A program made the translations under genes and the position numbers. A model generated the notes under the pieces. That model saw nothing but the letters and a program-made list of their open reading frames with translations, ran no database searches and was not told where the DNA came from. A stretch of 64,000 nucleotides of DNA from Dendrophyllia cribrosa. Lineage: Eukaryota; Cnidaria; Anthozoa; Scleractinia; Dendrophylliidae. Location: contig JAJLRJ010000009.1 in assembly GCA_024195265.1 (NCBI GenBank), forward strand, positions 33,458,637 through 33,522,636, written 5' to 3'. Below, in pieces: positions 20,210-31,935 of this stretch (its first letter is position 1; each line of letters starts with the position of its first letter).

Positions 20210-21030
20210 TATTGAATTTTTTTTTTGGGCCTCAAAATAAAGTTTACAGAATGAACGTTCATCCAAAAAAAATTATCGAAAAATAGTGAAAATTGACGGA
20301 GAAATGACGGTATAACGTTTTGAACGGAAGTATAAGTTTCTCTTTTGATTGATTTAGCGGCGCTGTTTTCTCAAAGTTAATTTTTCGCTTGTAGGGGACA
20401 CTTTAAAGAGCTACAACTCAAAGGGAATTTGTTCGATTTTCCTCAAATTTGGACAGAAGCTAGGCTAACATATAATCAACAACAATGTGTCGGCGAATTT
20501 CTTATTTCCGAAAACTTTTTCGTCAAGAGCCATTTCCGTGCGATCACTCCAATTTGTTTTCTCCCTTTTTCGAAAATATTCTGTAACTTTTCACTGCAAT
20601 TGAATATGGAAAATCGCCGACACGTTTTTTTTTTAGCGCTTTGTGTCCGAAAACCCGAGAACAAATCAAATTAGCAAAATACAATAATCGCTTTGAGTTA
20701 TAGCGTTTTAAAGCTGATTTGGATGTTCGAATTTAGACGTCGTAAAAAATTCGACAACTCATTTTATTACCAAATGGTTTCCATATTTAAATAGTCAGCT
20801 CTATGAGCTTTAATTTGATATCTGGGTTTAGGTATATTAAGCGTAATCTTAAGATGCTAGAGCTGTTATACTGGAGACACCCCCGAAGGTACAAGGTAAC
20901 CTTAAAAAACCCCTCCGCTTCCCCCCTCCGCCCTCTAGAAGGTCTGAAAATAAATAGGCCCACCCCCCGGGGGCTAAATAGAGCTTTTACGATAATTTAA
21001 AATGCAAAAGGGCAGCGGCTTCCTCTACAA
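20210..21030. other. Gene-free stretch
   Basis: Open frames near 20429-20674 on both strands have no family character. No TIR pair or splice-supported exon was seen. Confidence 0.4.
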
Positions 21031-21035
21031 CATTT

Positions 21036-21652
21036 CAATTCAATTCAGCCCTACCTTGCTTTTTTAAGCATTACCTTAATTTTTTACGATGTTTTTTTAG
21101 ACTATTTTACATAAAATTACGAAATATTATGTTATCTACGTTATATAATAACACGCATGTTGTTTTAGTCCTTCGACAGCGGTGGAACAGAAGAGACAAA
21201 CGCGTGAACGAGAAGATCAAGTAAACGATTGTAAAAGAACAGCGGAACGGTTGTAAAAGAACAGAGGAGATTATAGTTTTAAATTCAATTCAGCTCTTCA
21301 TTACTTTTTTAAGTATTATAAAATTTAAATTTTTACGATGCTTTTTTCAGACTATTTTACATGAAATTACGAAATATTATGTTATCTACGTTGTATAATA
21401 TTAAACACGCATGTTGTTTTAGCCCTTCGACAGCGGTGAAACAGAAGAGACAAACGCGTGAACGAGAAGATCAAGTAAACGATTGTAAAAGAACAGCGGA
21501 ACGGTTGTAAAAGAACAGAGGAGATTATAGTTTTAAATTCAATTCAGCCCTTCATTACTTTTTTAAGTGTTACCTTAATTTTTTACGATGCTTTTTTCAG
21601 ACTATTTCACATAAAATTACGACATATTATGCTATCTACGTAATATTTACTA
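21036..21652. repeat. Tandem repeat, ~250-bp unit, about 2.5 copies
   Basis: Units start near 21036, 21283 and 21537. Each contains AATTCAATTCAGC, ATTACGAAATATTATGTTAT, CACGCATGTTGTTTTAG, GAACGAGAAGATCAAGTAAA and GAACAGAGGAGATTATAG. A short remnant of the same unit reappears at 22050-22090, beyond a MITE-bearing insertion. Confidence 0.85.
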
Positions 21653-21710
21653 CATGAGCGGGAGTGTTGTATCGGCCTATACAATCACGAGCCGAAAGCG
21701 AGTGAATGTA

Positions 21711-21868
21711 TAGAGCGTTTTCACTCACGTGACCTTCAGTCCCATGGGACTCAAATGACAAAAGCCATGGCAGCCATGTTGGTGTTCCTAACAAAAGAAG
21801 TTAATTAAAATTCTTTTGTACGGGAACACCAATATGGCGGCTATGACGTCAAGTGAAAACACTCTATA
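21711..21868. mobile_element. MITE with TAGAGCGTTTTCACTCACGT ends
   Basis: The left end TAGAGCGTTTTCACTCACGT and right end ACGTCAAGTGAAAACACTCTA form the TIRs. The interior repeats GGTGTTCC / GGAACACC and ATGGCAGCCATG / ATGGCGGC. Confidence 0.7.
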
Positions 21869-22675
21869 GTGCCGAAACAACACGGACGCGAATGCAGTAA
21901 ACAACTTGTGAAATTCACATTCACATGTAAATTAGATACAACCACTCGTGAGCTGTATCAAGATTGTATCGGCCTGTACAGGGTAATCATGTGATTGGAA
22001 TGGCTCATTTCTATTTGTTAGTACCCTTATGAATTATTAATAAATTTTACAAGTTATGTAATGACACGCATGTTGTTTTAGTCCTTAGGATAGAAACTTC
22101 ATACACTGCTATAGGTTGGTTTATACGCTGCGTTACACTTTATACTTAATCAAGAAAGAAACAGAAAAAAATCAGTGCTATAAAGACAGTGGCTTACTCT
22201 ACTAGCGTCATATTTTTAGTTTTAAGTTATTTTTACCTTGCTAACAGGTATAATGAGATACAGTACGCTATGTTATGCTTTACTGCCTCTAAGGATGGGA
22301 GCTTTTGACTCGAACCAGCTGTTATTTCGTCCATTTTGGGGCGAGGGATGATTTGAAGCGAGATTAGCGAAGCACGAAGGGTGTTTTGGAAAGCCGTCTT
22401 CACTTCCCAAAACACATCACACGCCTCGGTTTACTGGCTTACAATTTCCCTTGCCGAAAAAGAACATAACGGCTGTGTACAAATTAGCGTATAACATGCG
22501 TTCTCCACTGCCTGTTAAAGATATCAAAGAATATACTGTTTACTTTATTTTAACGATGTGGATCTAATCTTGTGGGAAGCCGGAAACAACCAGAGAGAGA
22601 AGGATATTCAGATCAAGAGTGTGAAAAAGAAAGAAAAAGGAAGTTGTCTGCGTGAATATACAGTAAACTCTTTAC

Positions 22676-23095
22676 CTTAATCTGGAACAGCTTGCTGCCG
22701 GTCTATGGCCTGCAGGGCCAATATCCTCAACAACAGGGAGGGTCGAATTTTGAATTCGGTATGCAGGAAAAAATAAACAAAATACAACAAAGAAACAAGG
22801 AAACAAGGAAACAAAAAGGAAAATCACCAAAGATTGGTGGATAAATTTTTTTGAAGACTGTTTTCAAGTAAACGTTGAATGTTTTTGTAATTTCACCGAG
22901 AAAACTGGTTTTCAAGCTGCGTGGATCTTCATTTCCACTTCAACATGATCAATCATGTCTTCTCTTTGTTCAACAAAACTTGAACTGGATCATAAGCGGA
23001 CAAACACTTGCTCGGGTTCGCTTGTTATCAAGGTCGTCAAGCTTGAGTCTCCTCGTAAACCACAATCGAAGAACTTGATAACACTCAGAATATTT
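22676..23095 (-). promoter_or_regulatory. Probable 5' leader exon of PLAC8-B
   Basis: A donor TTAAG|GTAAAG at 22676/22675 matches donors at the equivalent places upstream of C (27916) and D (32399). The segment shares blocks with them (AAGCTTGACGACCTTGATAA here, AAGCTTAACGGCCTGAGTAA at D). It is non-coding and would splice over about 4.5 kb to coding exon 1 of B. The 5' limit and promoter are not defined. Confidence 0.4.
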
Positions 23096-23840
23096 CGTAT
23101 CTGAGAATTTCTTCCGGCGAGTGATGTCTTTGCTTCGATTCAGTTTTATTTAACTTTCAAGAGCACACTACAACCACATTATTTTGGCGCCTTTTTTTAA
23201 AGCATACGATCAGAAAAGGGAACCTAATGTAAACAGGTAAATGTCCCATCTAAGACATAACAAAACACTTGTTTCAGTCACATGTGGCCTTCTCTGTCAT
23301 GCAGTTTATGTAATTAAACAGTAACTAAAATAAGTACTTGACACAATGCACTGAGAATGTGCTTGAAAGTTTGTGTTTCTTTATTTAGCAAATAAAACAA
23401 CAGCTAAAGCTCGTTTCATTGAATGAAAATCCTTTCATGAGGGAAGTAAAACAATATTGAACACACTCAAGTACGGATTCGTACCAACTCGTTAAAAATA
23501 CACGCACCATGGACTAAGCTTGTGTGCAAAAAAACGAAAAGCATTTTCAGTGGGGGAATGCGCGCGCGAACCGCGATCATTGGAAACGTGTCTCCCCTCC
23601 CTCGCCATTTCTTCCTTTTACACTTGCTACAAGCTACATGGTCTCGAAAAATCCTAATAATAAAAACCCCTGAGAATAAAACTCTAAACATCTGCGGTGT
23701 TGCTTAGTGAACTGTTATCGCACCTTACAGAGTATTAACGCCCTAACATAACAAAACTGATATAAAACGAGGAAAAAAATTAAAATTTTGCATCAGGCTG
23801 AAAACGGTGATTAATAGGACGCGGTCGTGCTTGAAGCTGT

Positions 23841-25985
23841 TCACTTTCCGATGGCTTTGAGTTCGCGGTCCATCTGGCACATGACGCAGTTAGTACAGAA
23901 CGTTAACATAATGGCGTCGTTGCAAAGAGAGCCCTGAAAAGAAAATCATAGATTAGGAAGGAAAACGATAGAATTTAGCTCAAAACTTAACTCAGGTCTT
24001 AGTAACGAGCGTGATATAGAATTTACAGAGGTGTCCGCCTTATGGAGAGTTTGGTTACAGAAAATTACGTGAAATTTGGCTTGAAAATCCCAGCCCTTAT
24101 CCGCCTTAAAGATGTGTCCGCCTTACAGGGGTGTCCGACTTACGGAGAGTTCAGTTGCAGAAAATTACGTGAAATTCGGCTTGAACAACCCAGCCCAGGA
24201 GCCCATCAACCCTTGTCCGCCTTAAAGATGTGTCCACCTTACAGAAGTGTCCGCCTTATGGAGAGTTTAGTTACAGAAAATTACGTGAAATTCGGCCTAA
24301 ACAACCCAGCTCTTATCCGCCTTAAACATGTGTCCGCGTTACAGGGGTGTCCGCCTTACAGAGGTGTCCGCCTTATGGAGAGTTTAGGTACAGAAAATTA
24401 TGTGAAATTCGGCCTGAACAACCCAGCCCTTGCCCGCCTTAAAGATGTGTCCGTCTAACAGGGGTGTCCGCTTTGAGAGAGTTGAAATAAAATTTGTTCT
24501 TGTTTCAAATTTGGTCTGTCTTAGGAGTAAAAGGATCGTCATGCAAAGATAAGTCTTCCCGCTGTCGCTCACAAAAAACGTTGCGTTACGCGCCAGATAG
24601 TAGTCACTGACCTGAATATTCTGTTCAGCTCGTAGCTTGGCTCGTAGGGTAAATGGCGCGATTTGCGCGCAGCAGCAGGCATAAGCCATTCCTTCACCCA
24701 TGCGACCAGAAATGCTGCACAGCTGAAAGCACGGGCACAACAACCCCATGATACCTGTAAACAAACAAATGTCAATACTATTTCTATTTGTTTGTTTTGG
24801 GTTATTTCTGTGTGTACCGGAGGACAGATGACGTAAAACAAAAGGAACAAAGAACGACAATAATACAAATGCAAAACAAGACCAAAAATACAATACCTCA
24901 CAAACAATAGAAGACAATGAGTACCGGTACACGCAGAAAGACCCTTGTTTTTTTTTTTGGAGGGGGGATGGGGAAATTTTGGACAGTATTTAAAATATAA
25001 AACTAAAAACGGGGATCGTAGTTACTTGAACAGGAGCCGAACAAATTGCCTAAAATCAACTCAAGAAACCCACCAATAGCAAAAAATGCAACACAGAAAG
25101 AAGGAAAACAATTCTCATTCTAGAATCTTTGCTGTTTCTGGCAACTAAGGGTGTTTGTCGCATTCCCTACAAACTCTTGAATTTAGCCATGTCACAATAA
25201 ATGCGTTGCTCTCATCATGAGATTACTGGTTCACCTGTGGTTCCGAACGCACAGGTCGTGAGGTCAAGTTGGGGCGTGAAGAGATGATCCCCGCATATAT
25301 CGCAAGTGCTTCATCGCACACCCTAATCTGCGCGCGAGGTGCACCGGAATTTCACCCGTTAGTAGTCAAGAGAAAAGTGGGACTACTTGCAGTCACGGGT
25401 GGAGACTCACATATAAAAGTGATGGGGGCCTTTGTCGTAACTTTTAGGGACCAATTCATGGTTTGGTACTACCCCCGTAAATTTTATATATAGTCGAGTA
25501 CCCCCCCCCCCCCCCCCCCCCGTCCCCGCGCTTGCAGTCTAACCTGGTGTTTGTGTTGGGGTTTCAAAACAGATATTGGTTTTTCGCGCTTAAACACTTA
25601 TGGAGGTAGAAAAAAGACGCAAAACATCACACTAAATTAACCTTTTAACTCGCAAGAGTGCCAAAAATCAAAATTGAAGAAAAATCCCAAATTTCACTTT
25701 GTGCCATACTGAAAAACAAATGGTAGTATGCGAAAGTACCTCTGCAGAGGTTTCTTTTGAATGGCCACGCCATAGGATTTCGTCTACAGACTCAAAACTT
25801 AGAACTACCCTACATGTCTTCATAATTGACTTTGAAGTGATAGGTTAACAAATATAAAATACAGTTGACTTACAGCTGCCAATGTCATCAAAGCAGGCAA
25901 ACACGCCAGAATTCCAGTCCCTTAGAACTTGAGTTGAGGAAACAACAACAGTTTTTCCTGGCTGAGCTGTGACTACTTGCGTCAT
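23841..25985 (-). CDS. PLAC8 domain protein, paralogue C
   Basis: Exons (minus strand): 25874-25985, 24612-24754, 23841-23933; phases 1 and 0; 115 residues. It starts MTQVVTAQPGKTVVVSSTQV, then LRDWNSGVFACFDDIGS. Exon 2 has CIMGLLCPCFQLCSISGRM, GEGMAYACCCAQIAPF and LRAEQNIQ. Exon 3 has GSLCNDAIMLTF, CTNCVMCQMDREL and KAIGK. CF replaces the CI of A and B in the CPC-x-QLC block, and the N terminus is more diverged, so C is closer to D in exon 2. Intron 1 holds no obvious MITE; just 3' of exon 2, intron 2 holds the GTCCGCCTTA tandem array (24026-24475). Likely a leader exon at about 27916-28260. Confidence 0.9.
24026..24475. repeat. Tandem array of ~100-bp units in PLAC8-C intron 2
   Basis: About 4.4 units share GTGTCCGCCTTATGGAGAGT, TACAGAAAATTACGTGAAAT and CCGCCTTAAAGATGTGTCC. 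They translate into a misleading 138-codon repeat frame. The unit resembles the interior of the pogo-type element at 62250-62713 (TCCGGCTTATGGAGAG), so it probably arose by amplification of such an element. Confidence 0.85.
25640..25850. mobile_element. TTGACTC-family MITE, single-arm copy
   Basis: It has AACTCGCAAGAGTGCCAAAA, AGGATTTCGTCTACAGACTC and CATGTCTTCATAATTGAC. It ends just downstream of PLAC8-C exon 1, in intron 1. Confidence 0.7.
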
Positions 25986-26202
25986 GTTGAAATAGAGTCC
26001 TTAAGCTGTAAGTACCAAAGAAAGAAAAACAAGTTTAGCTAGAATTTCTTGCCACTTCTTCAAATTCATAGAACAGAGTAATCATTTCAGTTTTTTCTTT
26101 AATTAGCATCACTCTCGTTGTTAGTATTTTAAACTTGTGATGTCGAGAAATCATTAAGCCCGCGGCGTGACAACTCGTATGTCATTGGAAGCATACAATT
26201 TT

Positions 26203-26420
26203 GGCTTAACCCTTCTCTCCGAAGAGTGCCAAAAATCAAAATTCAAGAAAAAGTCCAAATTATACTTTATGAAATATTGAAAAACAAATGGTACCATGCA
26301 AAAGCACTACCAAAGAGGTTTCATTTGAATGGTCACCCATGGGATTTCGTTGACAGACTCAAAAGCTAGAAATGCACTACATGTCTTCATAATTGACTCT
26401 TGGAATGCAAGGGTTAAGCA
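26203..26420. mobile_element. TTGACTC-family MITE with TTAACCCTT ends
   Basis: It begins CTTAACCCTTCTCTCCGAAG and ends TTGGAATGCAAGGGTTAAG, so this copy shows the true TIR of the family (TTAACCCTT). It lies just upstream of PLAC8-C exon 1. Confidence 0.75.
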
Positions 26421-26845
26421 ATGTCTCCGCGGTGTTTGTTTGTTAGTTTGGATAAAGGTGTTAGTGATCAGTGTTGGTTTTAAAGATTATGTTCATCCAA
26501 AGGTTGGATTTTTCATTAAATATTCTGTTAGGGTCATTCTAGTGGGGACATTTTTGTGATAATTAAACCACAGTATGAGTGAATCGAAAAAAAATATTAC
26601 TCCTATTTTCTGTAACGCATAGTTGTAGCGTTGTTTCTGAAGTAAGCGTTAGAAATAGAGATCCAGGAAGAGCAAACGTTGTTAATTTTATAATGCTTTG
26701 CCGTGTTAAATAAGGATTAAATTGTCAGCGCAATTAAGCTTGGCCATGTAAAAATATTCAAACAAATTATTATTACTATTAATACATAACATAATTAAGC
26801 AGAAGCACCACAGAACTACAGCGAAAAAGTTCAAAATACAATTTT

Positions 26846-27345
26846 AAGAAGGCTCGACTCAGTTTTTTTTTCCGTGGGGTGTATGTTTTCAAATCAAAAT
26901 TTCGAGGGAAGACATACATGTACTTCGATTGCTTTCATACTTCACCATGGCCACTAGTTTATTAAATGTGATCAAAGTTTTGGGTTTCACTGGTTTCCAA
27001 GCGACAGCGGTTACTATAGCAACGCCAGCTTATTGCCCTTTGTTTTTAAGACACTTCATAATGAAACTTTCATATTTTGTAGTACTTACATATCACTTAC
27101 TGCAGACGAAGTTTCAAATCATTTTTTAGAGCATGATAGGCAAAACATTAATAAAGCAAAATATTTCAAAATGCCCTTACATATTATTTTTAAAAAGCCA
27201 GCCGTTAAAATTATGATTGCAAAAAAAAAAACGATTACATTTCATAAACTTAGTGGAGTATGAAAGCAATTGAAGCATGTCTTCTCTGCGAAATTTTGAT
27301 TACAAAACATACACCCACGACGAAAAAAAACTGATTCGAGCTACA
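26846..27345. mobile_element. Inverted-repeat element, ~90-bp arms
   Basis: The left arm (CGACTCAGTTTTTTTTTCCG, GGGTGTATGTTTTCAAATCA, TTCGATTGCTTTCATACTTC) is inverted at 27258-27345. A related sequence lies at about 52690-52990. It is non-coding. Confidence 0.7.
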
Positions 27346-27915
27346 CTCTATGTTTAGAGATTAAGGACGTATGACGCATCAAGGAACAGAAAAATGTAAG
27401 CGTGAACAGTAAGAAAAGAACTATTAAGGATAGCTGAGAGTGATACTTAGATTTACAGGTGATTGTTATTGTTGTTACGTGTCTTATCGACCTTCTAAGA
27501 TCGATTTTGATTTTTTTTAAGAAGATTACTTTAACCACTGTCCGCTGTTATCCCTCCTTTGAAGCAGTGTTACGGTTAATGAAAAACAAACAACAACAAC
27601 CACAACAACAACAACAATGCTCATGGGATAGCGGTTTTTCCTCTACAACTCTTCATCCATAGACAATTAGCCCTCGATTCTGTCACGTTATTACCAAGTT
27701 ACTTTTTTGAAATGCTTTTTTTAAGATTACGTTAGAGAAAAATAGGTTATTAGGTTAAGAGAATGACGACAGCCTAAAGGCTTACAAAGTTATCGGTTAC
27801 AAGATTGTCAAATCCGAAAAGGTTACAAGCGAATATTAACGAACTGAGTTGAACAGGAAGTTGTAAAATGAAGGCATGATGTCTGTACGTAAGAATTAAC
27901 AACAAATTTCTTTAC

Positions 27916-28260
27916 CTTATTCCGGAGTGGATTGACACCAGTCCTTAGCATGCAAAACCATCTTTTAAAACAAGTCTTTAGAAACAGGAGTTACTGAATT
28001 TAACTGAGATGCAAGGTTATCTCATGCTCAAAAACGATTTGTGACACGAATTTAATGACCGTTTCTGCGAATGATTCCTTACTTTGTTCTTCACCTACAA
28101 GCTTCGAAAAGCGATACAGTGGAGCTCTTAATCCGGTTAGAGCTTCGGTTCAGCCTTCGGAGTTCAGCACCATCACTGATGTTGTCGTTTTAGCAGTTTG
28201 ATTCCGTATCTAACAAGGGACGGATTAAAACGTTCTCATCTCCGCTTGTTGCTTGAAGAA
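27916..28260 (-). promoter_or_regulatory. Probable 5' leader exon of PLAC8-C
   Basis: The donor AATAAG|GTAAAG matches those upstream of B and D. The block GCACCATCACTGATGTTGTC with CGTTTTAGCAGTT (plus strand) aligns with GCACCACCATCACTCTTCTC with CGTTTTAGCAGTT near 32537. It is untranslated. Confidence 0.4.
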
Positions 28261-28827
28261 TCACTGTTTTGCCAGCAACTTTTGTATATTTTTTTCTATG
28301 TGTTGACGGAAATAGAACTACATTTAGACATGCAATTAATTTTAAAATTATAAGTGCAATTGATATTTTTTTGAACCAGTCTTTTGGACAATAACGGTTA
28401 TCGTACAGTTGATAGGCCTTACTATATTTCACACAGTGTACTTGAAGCGTGTCTGACAGTTTGCGATCATTTATTCAAGTACAAAAGTAACAACACGTTT
28501 AAGTGAAAGTGAACAATTTATTTGGATTACTGAATTCACTCAGCGTCAAGCGTACGGATTCGTACAGACTGGTTACAATGTTGCAATCATGCGTTGAATA
28601 TCTGAACCTTCTCTACAGTTCAATAATAAAAATAATACCAAAGCGTATCCCATCGTCTCAAACGCTTACAATAAAAGTTACAAACCACACAATTAACAAA
28701 AGCTTATACTTCTTTAGTGAGACTAAAAAATCCTTATAACAAAATAAAAAGAACACTCTTAGTTTATGAAAGTCTGCATCAGGCTAAAAAATAACGACGA
28801 ACACGGTGCGGTCTTCTTGGAGGTTGT

Positions 28828-31719
28828 TTACCGTCCAATGGCCTTGAGTTCACGATCCATCTGGCACATAACACAGCTGGGACAGCACATAAATATCAGA
28901 GCATCATTGCAGAGAGAGCCCTGAAAATAAAGACAAAGTTTAGGTATGAGACCCTGTGGCTGTCATATTTCAGAATCAAAGGCTCCTATGAGTCAACTCG
29001 TGAACACATTTAACGTACGGACACTCCCCTCCCCTCTCTTAGGCGTTTTGCTACCCCCTCCCCCCCACCTCCACCGATCCCCTGCGTCATCACTTGTGGT
29101 TAGAATACTACATGTATAAAATATTGTCAACCCTTAAAGGGAGGGTTTCGCGGTTCGGCGCATGTGCAAACTATGACGTAACCCATTTAATTTCATTGTT
29201 TACACCAATCGGAAGCGAGTAGATAACTCTGGCGGGAAATTTGCCCGAGAAAATGTCGCGGTCAGTCAGCTGATTGAATGGATGATTATGCATACCCATG
29301 TGGCCATGAAAGCCACCAGAGCGTAGAATAAATCCTTCGGGTAAAATGTTTTATTCAGTGTTGACTTTGTTGGTGTAATTCGTTGAAATTTTCTATGAAT
29401 TTTGGTCGCCCTTCGCTTTATTTGGATTAATTATAGCGTGTGAGTGATGAATGTGAGTGGTTTTTTAACCGATAAAATTGGTAAGAAAGCGAATAAAGCA
29501 TTTTAATCCGTGCACATGCGCCGAACCGTGAAACCATCCCTTAAATGGCGGTTCAAATTTTATTTGGGACGCTCAAACACTGTCCCGTCCCCTAATAGAG
29601 GTGTCCCTTTAATAAAGGTGATAATAACAAAGAACACGAGAGGTATCCTCTTAATGCATTGTTCAATTCCTACAGTTACCATCACCCCTCCGGGCAATCC
29701 CCGGGACAAAATCGGCCCTTGTGGTCCGGGGGTGGGAAATTTTGCAAATAGTCTTGTCCTGGGGGTAGGGGGTGGGGACAAGCGAAGAACTCACCGATGA
29801 TAGGACGAGAAACCTTGCTAAGGAGTGTTGCCTGTCAGTGGATGATGTGAAGTGTTGGGAAGAACACATCCTCGCTACACGAAGCAACCGCAAGAGAGGC
29901 GCGATGAAAGCCAAAGAAGAAAAACAATGGGAGATATGCTTCCTGATCTTTGTAACCATACGAGTCTAGTCCAGTCCAAGTCTATTTGTAAACTGTTCGG
30001 TGGATTTATATAATAAATATTTCTGTCTTCTTGAGAAACTGTGCAGCTTGCTGTTGAGTGTCCTGGGGGTGGGGAATTACCTCTTTCTTTGTGCCCGAGG
30101 GTGGGGAATAGGAAGCCAAGTGAAGAAAAAATGGCAAATCCCCGGGGGTTTGCCCGGGGGGGGGGGATGGTAACTGTAGGAATTGAACCATGCATAATGA
30201 ATGTGTCCCAAAGTAGGGGTTCCACTGTACCTGAATATGCTGTTCAGTTCTCAGCTTGGCCCTGAGTGTCAATGGTGCAATTTGCGAGCAGCAGCAGGCA
30301 TAGGCGTATCCTTCACCCAGACGGCTGGAAATGCTGCACAACTGAAAGCACGGACAAAACCAACCCATAATGCCTGTAAACAAACAAACAAATAACAGAA
30401 GATAAACAATAGCCCTTATGCATTTTTACGTCAGACTAACTCATTTCATCGCCATGCCTCCGCGCTCTTGAGGTGTAAACCTGTGAATGCCATCAATGTA
30501 TTCTTAAAGAACAAAGTTGAAAAGAATACCCACTCAAAAACAACGTGAAGTTGTCAAAGGTTTGCAAGGAATTTCGTACAAACGAGGCTTGGTGGTGAAT
30601 TTTAAGCTGGTGACGTAACGTGCAAATTCCTATTGTCATTACATTCGCAAGGCAATTTAACTGTAGCGGACTGTTGTAAAATTACGCAAAAAACCGTGTG
30701 GCACTAAATTATTGCGGTAGTTTAATTTCGCGGATAAGCGATTTTTTGTGTTTTGCGCCGGGAACTGATATTTGCGATTTTTGGGAAAGACTGGTTTTTC
30801 TTTTTCGATTTGCAGGAAGGCGTGTCCATTTGGGATTACAACATTTTCGTTCTACATTTGAGTACATGCAATCGAAATACAGGTGAAACAACATGCAGAT
30901 GCAAAACACGTTAATCAGTGTCCCTCTATTACAATTACATCTCGCCCTATTGTGTTTGATTTTTTTGGCAATGGATCATCAATAAAAAACCACGGTACCA
31001 CTTGATGCGTAAGGGCCTGGTCGCACTACAGTCAAAAACAAAAATTAGCCCGTGCAAAAATCGAGGAAAACAAAAGAAACCGTTCCGGTGGGACACGCTT
31101 TTTGTGGAATGTTTTTGTTTTTATGTCATTTTGCACGGGCTAATTTTTGTTTTTGACTGTAGTGCGACCAGGCCCTTATTCTAATTTCATCGCTTTGCTT
31201 CTGAACGAAAGAGACGTTTTAAGCGTAAATGGGCACCAACACGATTTAACATAACGTGTAAAAGGTGATTTCTGTTTATAATTTCGACAGTAGAGTAAAT
31301 TTTGCGGAGAAAATTTTTGCGGTGACCTTTTCTTTGCGGATCGTGAAAAAAAAACCCCGCAAAAATTAAAGCCTGCAAAAATTTAGTTTTACACAGGTAG
31401 CTTGAAGGGCGGTTTGTTATGTTTTTATGTGTTTGTCTCAGACTGTGCTAGAATTAAAACTGAGCATCTTACTTCAAACACGAAATGCTCTTAGAACACC
31501 AAACAAGATATCAAGTAAATTCTTGTAGAAAGAATAAACTATAATTAGTTGTTAGCAAATTTTCCAAAACACATTGAACGAACTTGAAAAAACGAGAGTT
31601 AACTTACAGCTGCCAAGGTCATCAAGGCAGGAAAACACGCCAGAATTCCAGTCCCTCAGAACCTGAGTTTGTTGGACAACAACATTTGTTACAGGCTGGG
31701 ATGTCACTATTTGCGTCAT
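28828..31719 (-). CDS. PLAC8 domain protein, paralogue D
   Basis: Exons (minus strand): 31608-31719, 30231-30373, 28828-28920; phases 1 and 0; 115 residues. It starts MTQIVTSQPVTNVVVQQTQV, then LRDWNSGVFSCLDDLGS. Exon 2 has CIMGWFCPCFQLCSISSRL, GEGYAYACCCSQIAPL and LRTEQHIQ. Exon 3 has GSLCNDALIFMCCPSCVMCQ, MDREL and ends KAIGR. The 5' splice site of intron 2 reads CAG|GTACAGTGGAACCCC: everything after the GTA matches the end of a pogo-type MITE, so an element has inserted at the TA of the donor. A leader exon is likely at 32399-32760. The 3' flank has TTTATT (minus-strand AATAAA) near 28516. Confidence 0.9.
29136..29545. mobile_element. TIR element in PLAC8-D intron 2
   Basis: TTAAAGGGAGGGTTTCGCGG and TTCGGCGCATGTGCA at the left are inverted at the right as TGCACATGCGCCGAACCGTG and AAACCATCCCTTAA. 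It has no coding sequence. Confidence 0.75.
29580..30229. mobile_element. pogo-type element abutting the PLAC8-D exon 2 donor, with nested insert
   Basis: The right end GGGGTTCCACTG is followed by TA and then the exon edge. Inverted inner blocks CAATTCCTACAGTTACCATC (about 29667) and GATGGTAACTGTAGGAATTG (about 30165) define the pair. The left terminus is degraded (about 29577-29600). Between them, about 29780-30060 is unrelated sequence with a short frame (LAKECCLSVDDVKCWEEHI, SNRKRGAMKAKEE) that looks like a fragment of a transposon-borne protein. Confidence 0.55.
31011..31178. mobile_element. MITE with AAGGGCCTGGTCGCACTACA ends
   Basis: Arms of about 60 bp (AAGGGCCTGGTCGCACTACA, then GTCAAAAACAAAAATTAGCC) are perfectly inverted at the right end, with a short spacer. 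It is in PLAC8-D intron 1. Confidence 0.85.
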
Positions 31720-31861
31720 GTTGAAATGGAGTCCTTACGAAATCTGCAAGTACCGTAAAAATGAGACTCAGTAACTAACAAATCTCTTTTCCATGTATGC
31801 GTCCCTCTAGTACTTTGTGTTTTGAAATTGTAGGGTGGAATGGAATGGTAACGAGCCTGGG

Positions 31862-31935
31862 ACAAAGAAAGAGATCTGAGTCCCGACAGGACTCGAACCT
31901 GCTCTAACCAGTGAGCCACGAGAAACTCGGGGCGA
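31862..31935 (-). ncRNA. tRNA-like (SINE-type) sequence
   Basis: The minus strand has CGTGGCTCACTGGTTAGAGC (A-box type) and GGTTCGAGTCC (B box) only about 3 bp apart, so the anticodon arm is missing. It is a SINE head or a deleted tRNA, not a functional tRNA. Confidence 0.4.

Noticed and set aside
24042..24458. 138-codon repeat protein
   Set aside because: The frame is the by-product of a ~100-bp non-coding tandem array lying in a PLAC8 intron; the units read in more than one frame.
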